Shown: positions 1 through 9,348 of the stretch, piece by piece
Numbering within the stretch: position 1 is the stretch's first letter
How the letters are laid out: every line of letters begins with the position of its first letter
Assembly (NCBI GenBank): GCA_017937385.1
Contig: JAGBDR010000077.1
Span: 1 to 57,672, forward strand
Reading direction: 5' to 3'
From: Parabacteroides sp.
GTDB lineage: Bacteria > Bacteroidota > Bacteroidia > Bacteroidales > Tannerellaceae
Length of the DNA: 57,672 nucleotides
The notes under the pieces: generated by a model
The model's input: the letters and a program-made list of their open reading frames with translations, nothing else
What the model was told of the DNA's origin: nothing
The model's database searches: none
Made by a program: the position numbers and the translations under genes

Positions 1-113
1 ATTGTTATTTACTCATTCATGTTGCATAACATACTTCTGAATGGATATGTAGGTCTTTTTATAGGATAGTCACTATACCGGCTTTGTCCATCTTTGGTTA
101 AGGAAGGCCTTTC

Positions 114-1019
114 GTGCCACGGAAATTTGCAGATGAGCCTAAATATTATGATTATAGTAAAGATAGTTTAAGTATAACAGTAAGAGCACCTTGGGGAATA
201 CAATATGTGAAATATAACTTAGACGGAACAATGGCTTCTTATAGTAGTCCTGTTAACAACTGGAATGACACATATATCTATACAGAAGAAGGTAATATTC
301 TTAAAATAGAAAGTAAAACAAATGAAGGTAATGACAGCCATTATTGTTTATTTAATTATACTAATTCTACTGTAACAAAAACTGATTATACTTATAGTAA
401 AGTATATAATAAGTTCCTTATTACAAGTAGAGATATTTTTGAATATAATAAAGATTTCATTAAATACACAATACAATTATATAACATAGATACTAATAAC
501 TGGGAGAATGAACAAAGCTATGATGTTTATAAATTAGATGATTATGGAAGAGTAATTGAAGGAGGTTGCTATGATAAAGATGGGAGATATAAAATAAGGT
601 TACAATTTTCATATACGGATAATGGCTATATACAATATGAAACGGGTGATAACAGGAATTATTCTATTCGTGAATTTACTTTTAATGACCGAAGTGATTT
701 AATTAAAGAAATATGGTATTACAAAAATGAAGATGGGAGCAAAAACTTGTCTTCTATTACAGAATACACATATACTTATCCTAATCCAACATCTAATGAA
801 AACATAAAGCAACAAGATTATAAAATATATTCTACAGAAAATGGATTGGTAATAGAGAATAATATAGGAGACAGTAATATAAAGACTTCTATTTATACAA
901 TAACAGGTCAACTACTAAGAACAATATCTATATCTGACAATAGAACAGAAATTCCATTAAATTCAGGTATTTATATTGTAGTAGCGAATAATCAATCTTA
1001 TAAAGTGAAGGTTAAGTAA
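114..1019 (+). pseudogene. C-terminal part of a T9SS-sorted secreted protein
   Basis: The last ~75 residues form a type IX secretion sorting domain: a TYPNPTSN-like entry, then IYTITGQLLRT, then a short beta hairpin ending in YKVKVK. The body is rich in Tyr and Asn with YD-repeat-like phrases such as KLDDYGRVIEG. T9SS cargo needs a Sec signal peptide, and none is present: the frame is open only from just after a TAA at 99-101 and the first usable start is GTG at 114. I therefore read it as the 3' piece of a larger gene. Base composition is much more A+T rich than the men operon, suggesting acquired DNA. A strong terminator follows at 1046-1073. The function of the parent protein is unknown. 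Confidence 0.6.
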
Positions 1020-1045
1020 AGAGAGAGAATATGTGATTCCGCATT

Positions 1046-1073
1046 AAAACTGCAACAGACTGTTGCAGTTTTT
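1046..1073 (+). terminator. Intrinsic terminator hairpin
   Basis: AAAACTGCAACAG at 1046-1058 is the exact reverse complement of 1060-1072 and runs into a T stretch. The hairpin (12-bp stem, loop GAC) sits 26 bases past the stop of the T9SS fragment and overlaps the apparent start of the next reading frame, which supports that frame being a fragment. Confidence 0.85.
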
Positions 1074-2328
1074 CCGTGAGGGGCATGATTACAATTTGTA
1101 TAATCAAATTTGTGAATCATACTCAAATGATTATATATTGCTTTCCATTATCGAACATCCGGTATTCCTTGATTTCTACAATGATTTGATGAACAAGGAA
1201 CTCGCCGGTATAGATGAAGGTGATCTGCCGGATGGTTCCAATGTTACAGGAGATATTATAAAGGTAGGCTTAAAAGACAATTATCAAGATTACGATTTGT
1301 TCTGGCCGCTTATTATCAAGGAGCAGGAAGAAGAGTTATGTCCGTCAGAAATAGAACTGAACAAACTCGCCTCCTTTACCAACTTTTCATACGAACAACT
1401 CAAAAACATCTTGGCAAAGCCAGGGGAATCTTTTATTTCACAGGCAATTCCTGTCGGTACCCAATTCAGTAAATATGAAGTAAACGCAGATTTGTGTAAT
1501 GCACATAGTTATAACGAATATTTGCAGAAAGTATTACGCATTGTCACAACACGCTTCGACAAGATCGGTCGGAATAAGCCTAAAGAACTACCCACTTTGC
1601 AAATCTACCAGCAAGGGATCATACAAGTGATTGACCGCTATATTCGAACTCGGTTATTCTCACGCCCATTCAATCCGTTTGAAGATTACAACTGGAAAAT
1701 ACTATTGCATAACGAAGGTGTTGCCACTCAACATATCGTAAAAGAAATCAGTAAAGCAATCTATTATATGCAAGAACAGGTTGATGTAACAGACGCCATC
1801 GTCGAAAAGATTTACTTTTCTTCCGTTTCTTCACTTCGGATACGGGAAAGTTACTCGCTCTGTTTGGAGAAGACAATCTATGAGAAAGTAGGCTATCCTT
1901 CCAACAAAGGAGGCTTTGAAAAAACATTCCTTGAGTTTTTGGATATGGATTCAGATGTCAATAGCTTTATCAAGATAAATGAGAACCAGCATAGTTTCGC
2001 ATCGATCCATTACATTCGGCAAGATGGTTTATTGGCGACTTATCATCCGGACTTTATGGTTTGTACCTCACAATACATCTATATTATAGAGACGAAAGGG
2101 CAAGACAAAATCCACGACAGGAATGTCCGCCAAAAACAATTGGCCACCCTTGAATGGTGCAAAAAGATCAATCAGCTGAAACCGCAATATAGAATGAACC
2201 GGGAATGGCAATATGTTTTGTTGAGTGAAAATGATTTTTATAGTTTAGAACGGAATAGTGCCACACTCACGGAAATCTGTAATTTGAACAAGGTTTCGGA
2301 AAGCGCTGCGACCGGGAATCTGTTTTAA
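1063..2328 (+). pseudogene. 3' fragment of a type III restriction endonuclease (Res) subunit
   Basis: The C-terminal quarter has a PD-(D/E)xK nuclease core: a GGFEKTFLEFLD entry, HPDFMV, then YIIETKGQ, followed by the K/Q-rich helix usual at the end of type III Res subunits. What precedes it resembles the linker region downstream of the helicase motor. The DEAD-box helicase half (about 500 residues) is absent, and the only possible start is a TTG inside the terminator of the preceding gene, so the gene is truncated at its 5' end. No Mod methyltransferase lies nearby. The fragment cannot be an ATP-dependent restriction enzyme; it could at most be a free nuclease domain. Confidence 0.65.
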
Positions 2329-2472
2329 AGAGAACATTCAAAACCCATTAAAATTCACCATTTCACACAACTGATCATACATTTCATACAATTGATTCAT
2401 TTTGATATGAAATATTTGTTGAGAAGAAATACCTTTACACAAGGGTAAAACATATAAACAAATAACAATATT

Positions 2473-3231
2473 ATGAATTTTTTTAAACGACTTTTTTCAC
2501 GACGAACAGTGAATGTAATAGGTGGTACATGCCTATGTATAACTTCTGTATTAATAACTTTGGCTCTTTTGGAACAAGCTTTACTAACAGATCATCGATA
2601 CTTAGAGATTGGAGAATATTCTAAATCGTTCAGCCCAAAAAAAGAGATCATTTTATCAAGTGATACCATACAAGGCGAAATCTTCCGTTTCAGGAATCAG
2701 CTTATCATACCTATAATAGAAATAAAACAAGATTCAATCAGAAAATATCAATCTTTTTTAAATTTCTTATCCTTAACTCCGAAGGATTCTTCTCCTGAAT
2801 TTCTCTTCAAGGAAAATATTAAGGCTTATGAAAGCATGATAATAGAAATCAACCACCACAAATTATGGATTATCGAAGCTAAAAAACATTTTTATATATT
2901 CAATGAAAACAGGAACCAACCGATTCGTACGGAACTTCCACCTTCATTCCATTTAGTTTTTCCGGAAACAGAACTATCCATATCAGGTTCAGATGCCATA
3001 GAGAGTGATGCCTATGATGAAAATAAAACGATTCATATACAGGAAAACAAGGCTGTAATCACGAATACGACTTGTTCTTCATTTTGCATGATTGATCATC
3101 AATTATTAATACAGGCACAATCTTACAATAATAACAACAACCAATACTGGCTCTATGATATGGACAACGATACAATCCAAGCCATTGAGTTCAAACCAGA
3201 CAAAAAACTGATTAGGAGGATAAGACAATGA
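2473..3231 (+). CDS. Membrane-anchored protein of unknown function
   Basis: I do not recognise this 252-residue protein. Residues ~1-12 are basic (FFKRLFSRRTVN) and ~13-35 form a single hydrophobic segment, followed by a hydrophilic region, so it should be an inner-membrane protein with its body outside the cytoplasm. The body is rich in Ile, Ser and Lys without obvious catalytic motifs. The start is ATG at 2473 after an A-rich leader. Its stop overlaps the ATG of the next (broken) lipoprotein-like frame by four bases (ATGA), so the two were translationally coupled. Composition is A+T rich like its left neighbours. Confidence 0.6.
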   Translation: MNFFKRLFSRRTVNVIGGTCLCITSVLITLALLEQALLTDHRYLEIGEYSKSFSPKKEIILSSDTIQGEIFRFRNQLIIPIIEIKQDSIRKYQSFLNFLSLTPKDSSPEFLFKENIKAYESMIIEINHHKLWIIEAKKHFYIFNENRNQPIRTELPPSFHLVFPETELSISGSDAIESDAYDENKTIHIQENKAVITNTTCSSFCMIDHQLLIQAQSYNNNNNQYWLYDMDNDTIQAIEFKPDKKLIRRIRQ

Positions 3232-3395
3232 GGAAAGTAAAATACGGTATATTCTTACTTGGATTGTGAATCTGTGGCAAAACCGGCAGTTTTTTCTGTG
3301 ATAGTTTGGTGATTTCAAATAAACAGGATACCTTTACGATAGAAAAATGGTCGTTTAACCAAAAATATTTCATAAGATATGGAAATCAAACGTGA
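3228..3395 (+). pseudogene. Broken small lipoprotein-like gene
   Basis: ATG at 3228 overlaps the preceding stop. The frame reads MRKVKYGIFLLGL, hits TGA at 3267-3269, then continues ICGKTGSFF and stays open to TGA at 3393. Read through, the N-terminus looks like a lipoprotein signal with Cys just after the hydrophobic stretch, so one nonsense mutation appears to have killed a small lipoprotein gene that was coupled to the membrane protein upstream. The rest of the parent gene appears to be lost. Identity is unknown. Confidence 0.4.
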
Positions 3396-3455
3396 CATAC
3401 GAAATCTTGATGAGATGAATATGCAGATCGGTTAATATAAAGAAAAAATAGACTC

Positions 3456-4454
3456 ATGAAAGAAGAAAACAAAATAATACTCTATCAAGACGATGATGAG
3501 ATAACCCGTGTGTCAGTGCGTTTTGCGGATGAAGATTTGTGGCTGACACAAAATCAATTGGCAGAAATTTATTGCACTACGCAACAAAACATTAGCCAAC
3601 ATGTGGACAATATATATAAGGACGGAGAACTTACCATAGAAGCAACTAACAAGAAATTCTTGTTAGTTCGACAAGAGGGAAATCGTCAGGTAAAACGTAA
3701 CATTGACCACTATAATCTTGATATGATAATTGCCCTTGGCTATCGGGTTCAATCTCAGGTCGCAACCCGTTTCCGCCGTTGGGCAACACAACGGCTTCAT
3801 GAGTATATCCAAAAGGGGTTTGCTATGGATGATGAGCGGTTGAAACAGGGTGGTAACCGTTATTTTCGTGAGTTGCTACAACGTATCAGGGATATTCGTA
3901 GCAGTGAGCGGAACTTCTATCAGCAGGTTACAGATATATATGCTACAGCCACAGACTATGATCCACGGGATGAGATGACGAAAATGTTTTTCGCTACTGT
4001 GCAAAACAAACTGCATTATGCTGTCCATGAGAATACGGCAGCGGAAGTTATCTACAACCGTGTGGACAATGAAAAGCCGTTTGTCGGTATGACAAATTTC
4101 AAAGGAAACTATGTTACAAAGGATGATGTAAAGATAGCTAAGAACTATTTGTCAGAGATTGAACTCCAGCGTTTGAATTTGCTTGTTTCCGGTTTTTTGG
4201 ACTTTGCCGAGTTCCAAGCATTGGAAATGAATCCCATGACAATGAAAGATTGGATAGAAGCACTCGACAACCAGATTATCGCTCATAAGCGGAAAGTATT
4301 GATTGGCAAGGGAAACATCTCGCATAAACAAGCGATTGAGAAGGCTGAAAAGGAGTTCGAGATTTATCGCAAACGCGAAATGAAACTGTTTGAAAGCGAT
4401 TTTGATAGGGAAATCAAAAGATTAAAGAGCAAGAATGACGATAATCCAAACTAA
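3456..4454 (+). CDS. rhuM: RhuM family protein
   Basis: This full-length 332-residue protein matches the RhuM (virulence RhuM, PF13310) family, named from Salmonella pathogenicity island 3. The N-terminus has the DEDLWLTQNQLAEIY helix-turn-helix-like region and the KKFLLVRQEGNRQVKR segment; the middle has the conserved MTKMFFATVQNKLHYA block, and the C-terminus is charged and probably helical. The biochemical function is not established; family members recur on islands next to restriction-modification and defence genes, which fits the Res remnant to the left. A very short frame (MEIKRDIRNLD...) at 3379-3435 just upstream may be a remnant. The start is ATG at 3456. Confidence 0.85.
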   Translation: MKEENKIILYQDDDEITRVSVRFADEDLWLTQNQLAEIYCTTQQNISQHVDNIYKDGELTIEATNKKFLLVRQEGNRQVKRNIDHYNLDMIIALGYRVQSQVATRFRRWATQRLHEYIQKGFAMDDERLKQGGNRYFRELLQRIRDIRSSERNFYQQVTDIYATATDYDPRDEMTKMFFATVQNKLHYAVHENTAAEVIYNRVDNEKPFVGMTNFKGNYVTKDDVKIAKNYLSEIELQRLNLLVSGFLDFAEFQALEMNPMTMKDWIEALDNQIIAHKRKVLIGKGNISHKQAIEKAEKEFEIYRKREMKLFESDFDREIKRLKSKNDDNPN

Positions 4455-4641
4455 TGGATTTATCCCGCTCCCCCTAATTTGATTCAAAAATGCAGATACA
4501 AGTCAAATTGATCAGACGTTTTTCACCCAAAATCATCGCACATTTTGCGACATTACAACAGGGCAACCGGAAGACAGCTCATATCTAAGGATAAACTAAG
4601 AAAATTACATATTGTGTGCCTGTTTTCTGCCCCACAGGTAT

Positions 4642-4649
4642 TATCTTTG
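4642..4649 (+). promoter_or_regulatory. Bacteroidetes-type promoter -7 box for the men operon
   Basis: TATCTTTG at 4642-4649 is a perfect TAnnTTTG box, 49 bases before the menD ATG, giving a leader of about 43 bases. A clear -33 TTTG is not visible at the right distance. The gap 4455-4698 holds nothing else I can identify. Confidence 0.6.
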
Positions 4650-4698
4650 CAGAAAAAGCGATCAAACGATCGCATGAGAAAGCAAACAAACATATTTT

Positions 4699-6372
4699 AT
4701 GTATTCAGATAAGAAAAACATCCTGCAACTCGTAGCCTTGCTCGTCGAGCATAACGTCAAGAAAATCGTTTTATGTCCCGGTAGCCGCAATTCACCTATC
4801 GTACATACGATTGCCAACCATCCGTTCTTCTCCTGTTATCCGGTGACGGACGAACGGAGTGCAGCGTTCTTCGCAATCGGGCTGGCGTTACATGGCGGGA
4901 GTCCGGCTGCGGTTTGCTGTACATCGGGCAGTGCATTGCTGAATATGCACCCCGCCGTATCGGAAGCGTTCTATCAGCAAGTACCGTTGGTTGTGATTTC
5001 GGCAGACCGGCCCGGCGCCTGGATCGGCCAGATGGACGGACAGACACTTCCGCAGCCCGGCGTTTTCGGTCCGCTTGTCAAAAAATCCGTCAACCTGCCA
5101 GAGATACATACCGACGAGGACGAATGGCACTGCAACCGCCTGATCAACGAAGCCCTGCTCGAACTGAACCATCACGGGAAAGGGCCGGTGCATATCAACG
5201 TGCCGATCTCGGAACCGCTGTTCCGCTTTACCGCTGAAGAATTGCCGAAGGTGCGCGTCATCACCCGTTACCAAGGGCTCAATATCTACGACCGCGAATA
5301 TACCGGGCTGATCGAACGGCTGAACAAGTACAACCGCCGCATGATCGTCGCCGGACAGATGAACCTGATTTATCTCTTCGAAAAGAAATATGCCAAACTG
5401 CTATACAAGCATTTTGCCTGGCTGACCGAACATACGGGAAACAGGACCGTTCCCGGCATCCCGGTAAAGAATTTCGATGCCGCCCTCTGTGCCCTGCCGG
5501 AAGAGAAGTTGGAGAAGATGGTTCCCGACTTGCTGATCACCTACGGCGGACATATCGTGTCGAAGCGCCTCAAACAATTCCTACGCAAGCATCCGCCCCG
5601 CGAACACTGGCACGTTTCGCTCGACGGAGAAGTGACGGATCTTTACGGTTCACTGACAACCGTCATTGAAATGGACCCGTTTGAATTTCTCGAAAAGATC
5701 GCGTACCTGTTGGATAACCGGCCGACGGAGTTCCCCCGCATCTGGGAAAACAATACCCGCGACCTGCCGCAACCGGAATTTGCCTATTCGGAAATGGCCG
5801 CCATCGGAGCCTTGATCCGGTCGTTGCCCACCCCTGCCGCCTTGCACTTAGGCAACAGTTCCGTCGTGCGCTACGCCCAGTTGTACGCGCTTCCCGAAGA
5901 GGTCGAGGTCTGTTGCAACCGAGGGACAAGCGGCATAGAAGGTTCGCTTTCGACCGCCATTGGTTACTCCGTCTGTTCAGACAAACTGAACTTCGTGGTT
6001 TTGGGCGACCTGAGTTTCTTCTATGACATGAACGCGCTCTGGAATCCCAACTTCGGCTGTAACCTGCGCATCCTGTTACTCAACAACGGAGGCGGAGAAA
6101 TCTTCCGGGCACTCCCCGGTCTGGAGATGGAAGACAAAACGCGGCGTTTCGTGACAGCTACACACAAAACATCCGCCAAAGGTTGGGCAGAAGAGCGCAA
6201 GTTCTCATACCTGCCCGTCCACAACGCCGAAGAGCTGGCAAAAGCAATGCCCGTCTTCACCCAGTCTGCCCCCCACAACCGGCCCATGCTGATGGAAGTG
6301 TTCACAGACGCAGCCGAAGACATCCGCCAACTCCAATCCTATTACCAACAACTCATAAATCATAAATCATAA
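4699..6372 (+). CDS. menD: 2-succinyl-5-enolpyruvyl-6-hydroxy-3-cyclohexene-1-carboxylate synthase
   Basis: MenD uses thiamine diphosphate to add the succinic semialdehyde unit from 2-oxoglutarate to isochorismate, the first committed step of classical menaquinone synthesis. The protein (557 aa, normal length) has the ThDP-enzyme start PGSRNSP, the VISADRP motif, and the ThDP/Mg motif [10 protein letters not shown] leading to [12 protein letters not shown]. It is first in menD-menB-menC-menE, with its own promoter ~50 bases upstream. No isochorismate synthase (menF) lies in the window; accessory DNA ends just upstream. The last residues (INHKS) and the stop are encoded by a 7-bp tandem repeat that has run into the gene. 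Confidence 0.97.
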   Translation: MYSDKKNILQLVALLVEHNVKKIVLCPGSRNSPIVHTIANHPFFSCYPVTDERSAAFFAIGLALHGGSPAAVCCTSGSALLNMHPAVSEAFYQQVPLVVISADRPGAWIGQMDGQTLPQPGVFGPLVKKSVNLPEIHTDEDEWHCNRLINEALLELNHHGKGPVHINVPISEPLFRFTAEELPKVRVITRYQGLNIYDREYTGLIERLNKYNRRMIVAGQMNLIYLFEKKYAKLLYKHFAWLTEHTGNRTVPGIPVKNFDAALCALPEEKLEKMVPDLLITYGGHIVSKRLKQFLRKHPPREHWHVSLDGEVTDLYGSLTTVIEMDPFEFLEKIAYLLDNRPTEFPRIWENNTRDLPQPEFAYSEMAAIGALIRSLPTPAALHLGNSSVVRYAQLYALPEEVEVCCNRGTSGIEGSLSTAIGYSVCSDKLNFVVLGDLSFFYDMNALWNPNFGCNLRILLLNNGGGEIFRALPGLEMEDKTRRFVTATHKTSAKGWAEERKFSYLPVHNAEELAKAMPVFTQSAPHNRPMLMEVFTDAAEDIRQLQSYYQQLINHKS

Positions 6373-6376
6373 ATTA
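6354..6376 (+). repeat. ATAAATC heptamer tandem repeat
   Basis: Three copies of CATAAAT in tandem with 7-bp period overlap the menD stop codon. The same unit recurs at 11309, 28131, 42532 and 43811 in both orientations. Confidence 0.8.
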
Positions 6377-6380
6377 TTTC

Positions 6381-7202
6381 ATGACAACAAGAACTTGGAC
6401 CCCCATCAAAGAATACGAAGAAATCCTGTTTGACTTCTACAACGGGATTGCCCGCATCACCATCAACCGCGAACGTTACCGCAACGCTTTCACTCCGACC
6501 ACGACGACGGAGATGAGCGATGCCCTCTACATCTGCCGCGAACGGCCGGATATCAACGTGATCGTCTTGACCGGAGCCGGTGACACGGCCTTTTGTGCCG
6601 GAGGCGATATGCACGTGAAAGGGCATGGCGGTTACATTGGGAAAGACGGGGTAGCACGGCTGAATGTGCTCGACGTACAAAAACAAATCCGCTCGATTCC
6701 GAAACCGGTAATCGCTGCCGTCAACGGTTTTGCGATCGGTGGCGGGCACGTGCTGCATGTGGTCTGTGACCTGACGATCGCTTCCGAAAACGCGATATTC
6801 GGGCAGACCGGCCCTCGCGTGGGAAGTTTCGACGCCGGATTCGGTTCCTCCTATCTGGCCCGCATCGTCGGCCAGAAGAAAGCACGTGAGATCTGGTTCC
6901 TTTGCCGCAAATACAATGCCCAAGAGGCTCTCGACATGGGCCTCGTGAACAAAGTCGTCCCGTTGAAACAGCTCGAAGACGAATATGTCAGTTGGGCAGA
7001 GGAGATGATGTTGCTCAGCCCACTTGCCCTCCGCATGATCAAGGCTGGACTCAACGCCGAACTGGACGGCCAGACCGGCATCCAGGAGCTGGCAGGCGAT
7101 GCCACCATGCTCTACTACATGACCGACGAAGCCCAGGAAGGTGGCAAAGCGTTCTTGGAGAAACGCCGCCCCCGTTTCGAAGATTATCCGAAGTTCCCTT
7201 AA
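6381..7202 (+). CDS. menB: 1,4-dihydroxy-2-naphthoyl-CoA synthase
   Basis: MenB closes the second ring of the naphthoquinone by a Dieckmann-type condensation of o-succinylbenzoyl-CoA. It is a crotonase-fold enzyme: the oxyanion-hole segments [10 protein letters not shown] and NGFAIGGGH are clear, and the [14 protein letters not shown] block carries the conserved family residues. The length (273 aa) is typical. It starts 9 bases after the menD stop and ends 14 bases before menC. The enzyme acts in the cytoplasm as a hexamer in known relatives. Confidence 0.97.
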   Translation: MTTRTWTPIKEYEEILFDFYNGIARITINRERYRNAFTPTTTTEMSDALYICRERPDINVIVLTGAGDTAFCAGGDMHVKGHGGYIGKDGVARLNVLDVQKQIRSIPKPVIAAVNGFAIGGGHVLHVVCDLTIASENAIFGQTGPRVGSFDAGFGSSYLARIVGQKKAREIWFLCRKYNAQEALDMGLVNKVVPLKQLEDEYVSWAEEMMLLSPLALRMIKAGLNAELDGQTGIQELAGDATMLYYMTDEAQEGGKAFLEKRRPRFEDYPKFP

Positions 7203-7216
7203 ACATAGATTGCTTT

Positions 7217-8320
7217 ATGTCAAAATATGATATAGATTCTCATTATATAAAAGACTATCATATACATATAGATATCATTCCTCGATGTTTATATTTCAAA
7301 AAGCCGGTAAAGACCTCACGCGGTACTTATACACATCGGAAAAGTTGGTTTCTATGCGCCTCTTCCCGATACAACCCTATGGGGATAGGTGAGTGCGCCC
7401 CCTTGCCCGGCCTGAGTTGTGACGACATCCCCGAATACGAGACTGTGCTATCCGCTATCTGCGAGAAGTTCAATCGGACCGGTATAATCAACCTTGAGGA
7501 ACTCCGCCCCTATCCCTCCATACTGTTCGGTTTGGAGACAGCTTTCCAACACCACTTCGCAAACAGTACAACACTTTGGGTTACACGTTTTTCTCGCAGA
7601 ATCGAAGGCATTCCCATCAACGGACTGGTTTGGATGGGAAGTTACGAAGATATGGCAAGGCAGGTGGAAGAGAAACTCGAAGCCGGCTTCCGTTGCATCA
7701 AGCTGAAGATCGGGGCAATAAATTTCGACGATGAGCTGGCACTATTGAAACAGATCCGCGCCCGCTTCTCCGCCCAGGAGATCGAACTCCGGGTAGATGC
7801 CAACGGTGCATTCTCGCCCGACGAGGCAATGATGAAACTAAACCGCCTGGCGGAACTGGACATACACTCGATCGAGCAACCGATCCGTGCCGGACAATGG
7901 GAAGAGATGGCCCGGCTAACCGCTATTTCTCCCATCCCTATTGCACTTGACGAGGAACTGATCGACTGTAACACGCCGGAACAGAAACGGGAACTGCTCT
8001 CTTTCATCCGTCCGCAATACATCATCCTGAAGCCCTCCCTACACGGCGGTCTGCACGGCTGCGACGAATGGATCGAAGAAGCCCGGAAATTGCAGATCGG
8101 ATGGTGGGCCACTTCGGCCCTGGAATCGAATATCGGCCTGAACGCCATTGCACAATGGTGTTCAACTTACGACTGGTCTTACGAGAACATGCTCCCGCAA
8201 GGATTAGGCACAGGAGAAATTTTCACGAACAACTGCGAACGGCTCTCAATCGTACGCAATGGGCACCTCTGGATATATCCTCCGGATACGGATGTCAGAA
8301 AATCTTTTGCATCATGGTGA
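7217..8320 (+). CDS. menC: o-Succinylbenzoate synthase
   Basis: MenC dehydrates SHCHC to o-succinylbenzoate. It is an enolase-superfamily barrel: IKLKIG holds the KxK acid/base lysine, then the metal ligands appear as RVDANGAF, SIEQPI and ALDEEL, and LKPSLHGG carries the second lysine. A longer frame is open upstream inside menB, but the ATG at 7217 gives the proper N-terminus (MSKYDIDSHY) and 367 residues. The stop overlaps the menE start (ATGGTGA), so the two are translationally coupled. Confidence 0.95.
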   Translation: MSKYDIDSHYIKDYHIHIDIIPRCLYFKKPVKTSRGTYTHRKSWFLCASSRYNPMGIGECAPLPGLSCDDIPEYETVLSAICEKFNRTGIINLEELRPYPSILFGLETAFQHHFANSTTLWVTRFSRRIEGIPINGLVWMGSYEDMARQVEEKLEAGFRCIKLKIGAINFDDELALLKQIRARFSAQEIELRVDANGAFSPDEAMMKLNRLAELDIHSIEQPIRAGQWEEMARLTAISPIPIALDEELIDCNTPEQKRELLSFIRPQYIILKPSLHGGLHGCDEWIEEARKLQIGWWATSALESNIGLNAIAQWCSTYDWSYENMLPQGLGTGEIFTNNCERLSIVRNGHLWIYPPDTDVRKSFASW

Positions 8321-9348
8321 TAAACGATGATTTACAAACCTTTTTAGCCGACTGGAAGTCCGCCTCTCCCTACCTGGAAGTACAGACTTCCGGCTCGACC
8401 GGCACGCCCAAGCGGATCACGGTCCGCAAGGAACAGATGATGAACAGCGCCCGCCTCACCTGCGAATACTTGGGATTACGGCAGAGAGACAAAGCGCTTC
8501 TCTGTATGCCGCTCCGGTACATTGCCGGGAAGATGATGGTCGTCCGCTCGCTCGTGGCCGGGTTGGACCTGGTCGTGCGCGAGCCGTCCGGGCATCCGAT
8601 GGCCGACAGCGACCTGCCACCGCTCCGGTTCGCCGCCATGGTCCCGTTGCAAGTGTACAACACGCTGCAAGTGCCGGAAGAACGGGAACGCCTCTGCCAA
8701 ACCGACATCCTGATCATCGGCGGCGGTTCCATCGACCGTGAATTAGAGGAGCGGATACAAAAATTGCCGATCCGCGCCTATTCCACCTACGGAATGACAG
8801 AAACGCTTTCGCACATCGCCCTCCGGCGGTTGAACGGGCCGGAGGCGTCTACCTATTACACGCCTTTTCCGTCTGTCAAACTATCTCTCTCGGCAGACCG
8901 GACATTGGTGATAGACGCTCCGCTTGTTTCCGACGAAACACTCGTCACGAACGATGTCGCTGAACTGCTCCCGGACGGCCGTTTCCGCATCTTAGGCAGG
9001 AAAGACAACATCATCAACAGCGGCGGCATCAAGATACAGGCGGAAGAGGTTGAAGAGGCGTTGCGCGCCGTCATTCCAGGCGGCTTCGCCGTTACCTCCG
9101 TTCCAGACCCGAAATTCGGAGAAGCGATGGTCCTGCTGGTTGCCGGAGAAGAAGACGCTGGAATGTTCGCACGCATCGGACCGATATTACCCCATTACCA
9201 GCACCCGAAACACATCTTCCGGGTCGAAGCCATTCCCCTTACCGGAAACGGCAAGATCGACCGGGCGGCGTGCCGCAGGCTGGCGAAACAATTGAGAAAT
9301 GGACAATGGACAATTGACAATTATTTTAAAAACATTATATTAATATGA
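8314..9348 (+). CDS. menE: o-Succinylbenzoate-CoA ligase
   Basis: MenE activates o-succinylbenzoate with ATP and CoA, feeding MenB. It is a short adenylate-forming enzyme (344 aa): the AMP-binding P-loop TSGSTGTPKR, the YSTYGMTET motif, and the C-terminal hinge and lysine GNGKIDRAA are all present. The start is ATG at 8314, overlapping menC. The C-terminal extension NGQWTIDNYF is encoded by an intergenic (CAWTKGA) heptamer repeat and so is not part of the ancestral protein. The stop overlaps the next ATG by four bases. Confidence 0.93.
   Translation: MVINDDLQTFLADWKSASPYLEVQTSGSTGTPKRITVRKEQMMNSARLTCEYLGLRQRDKALLCMPLRYIAGKMMVVRSLVAGLDLVVREPSGHPMADSDLPPLRFAAMVPLQVYNTLQVPEERERLCQTDILIIGGGSIDRELEERIQKLPIRAYSTYGMTETLSHIALRRLNGPEASTYYTPFPSVKLSLSADRTLVIDAPLVSDETLVTNDVAELLPDGRFRILGRKDNIINSGGIKIQAEEVEEALRAVIPGGFAVTSVPDPKFGEAMVLLVAGEEDAGMFARIGPILPHYQHPKHIFRVEAIPLTGNGKIDRAACRRLAKQLRNGQWTIDNYFKNIILI
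9297..9324 (+). repeat. CAATTGA/CAATGGA heptamer repeat inside menE
   Basis: ATGGACAATGGACAATTGACAA is a 7-bp-period repeat of the same family as the large inverted copy at 15691-15770. Here it encodes the last residues of MenE. Confidence 0.75.

Noticed and set aside
3267-3269. TGA as selenocysteine codon
   Set aside because: No obvious selenocysteine insertion hairpin follows and the position is a signal-peptide hydrophobic core, where Leu or Trp is expected.
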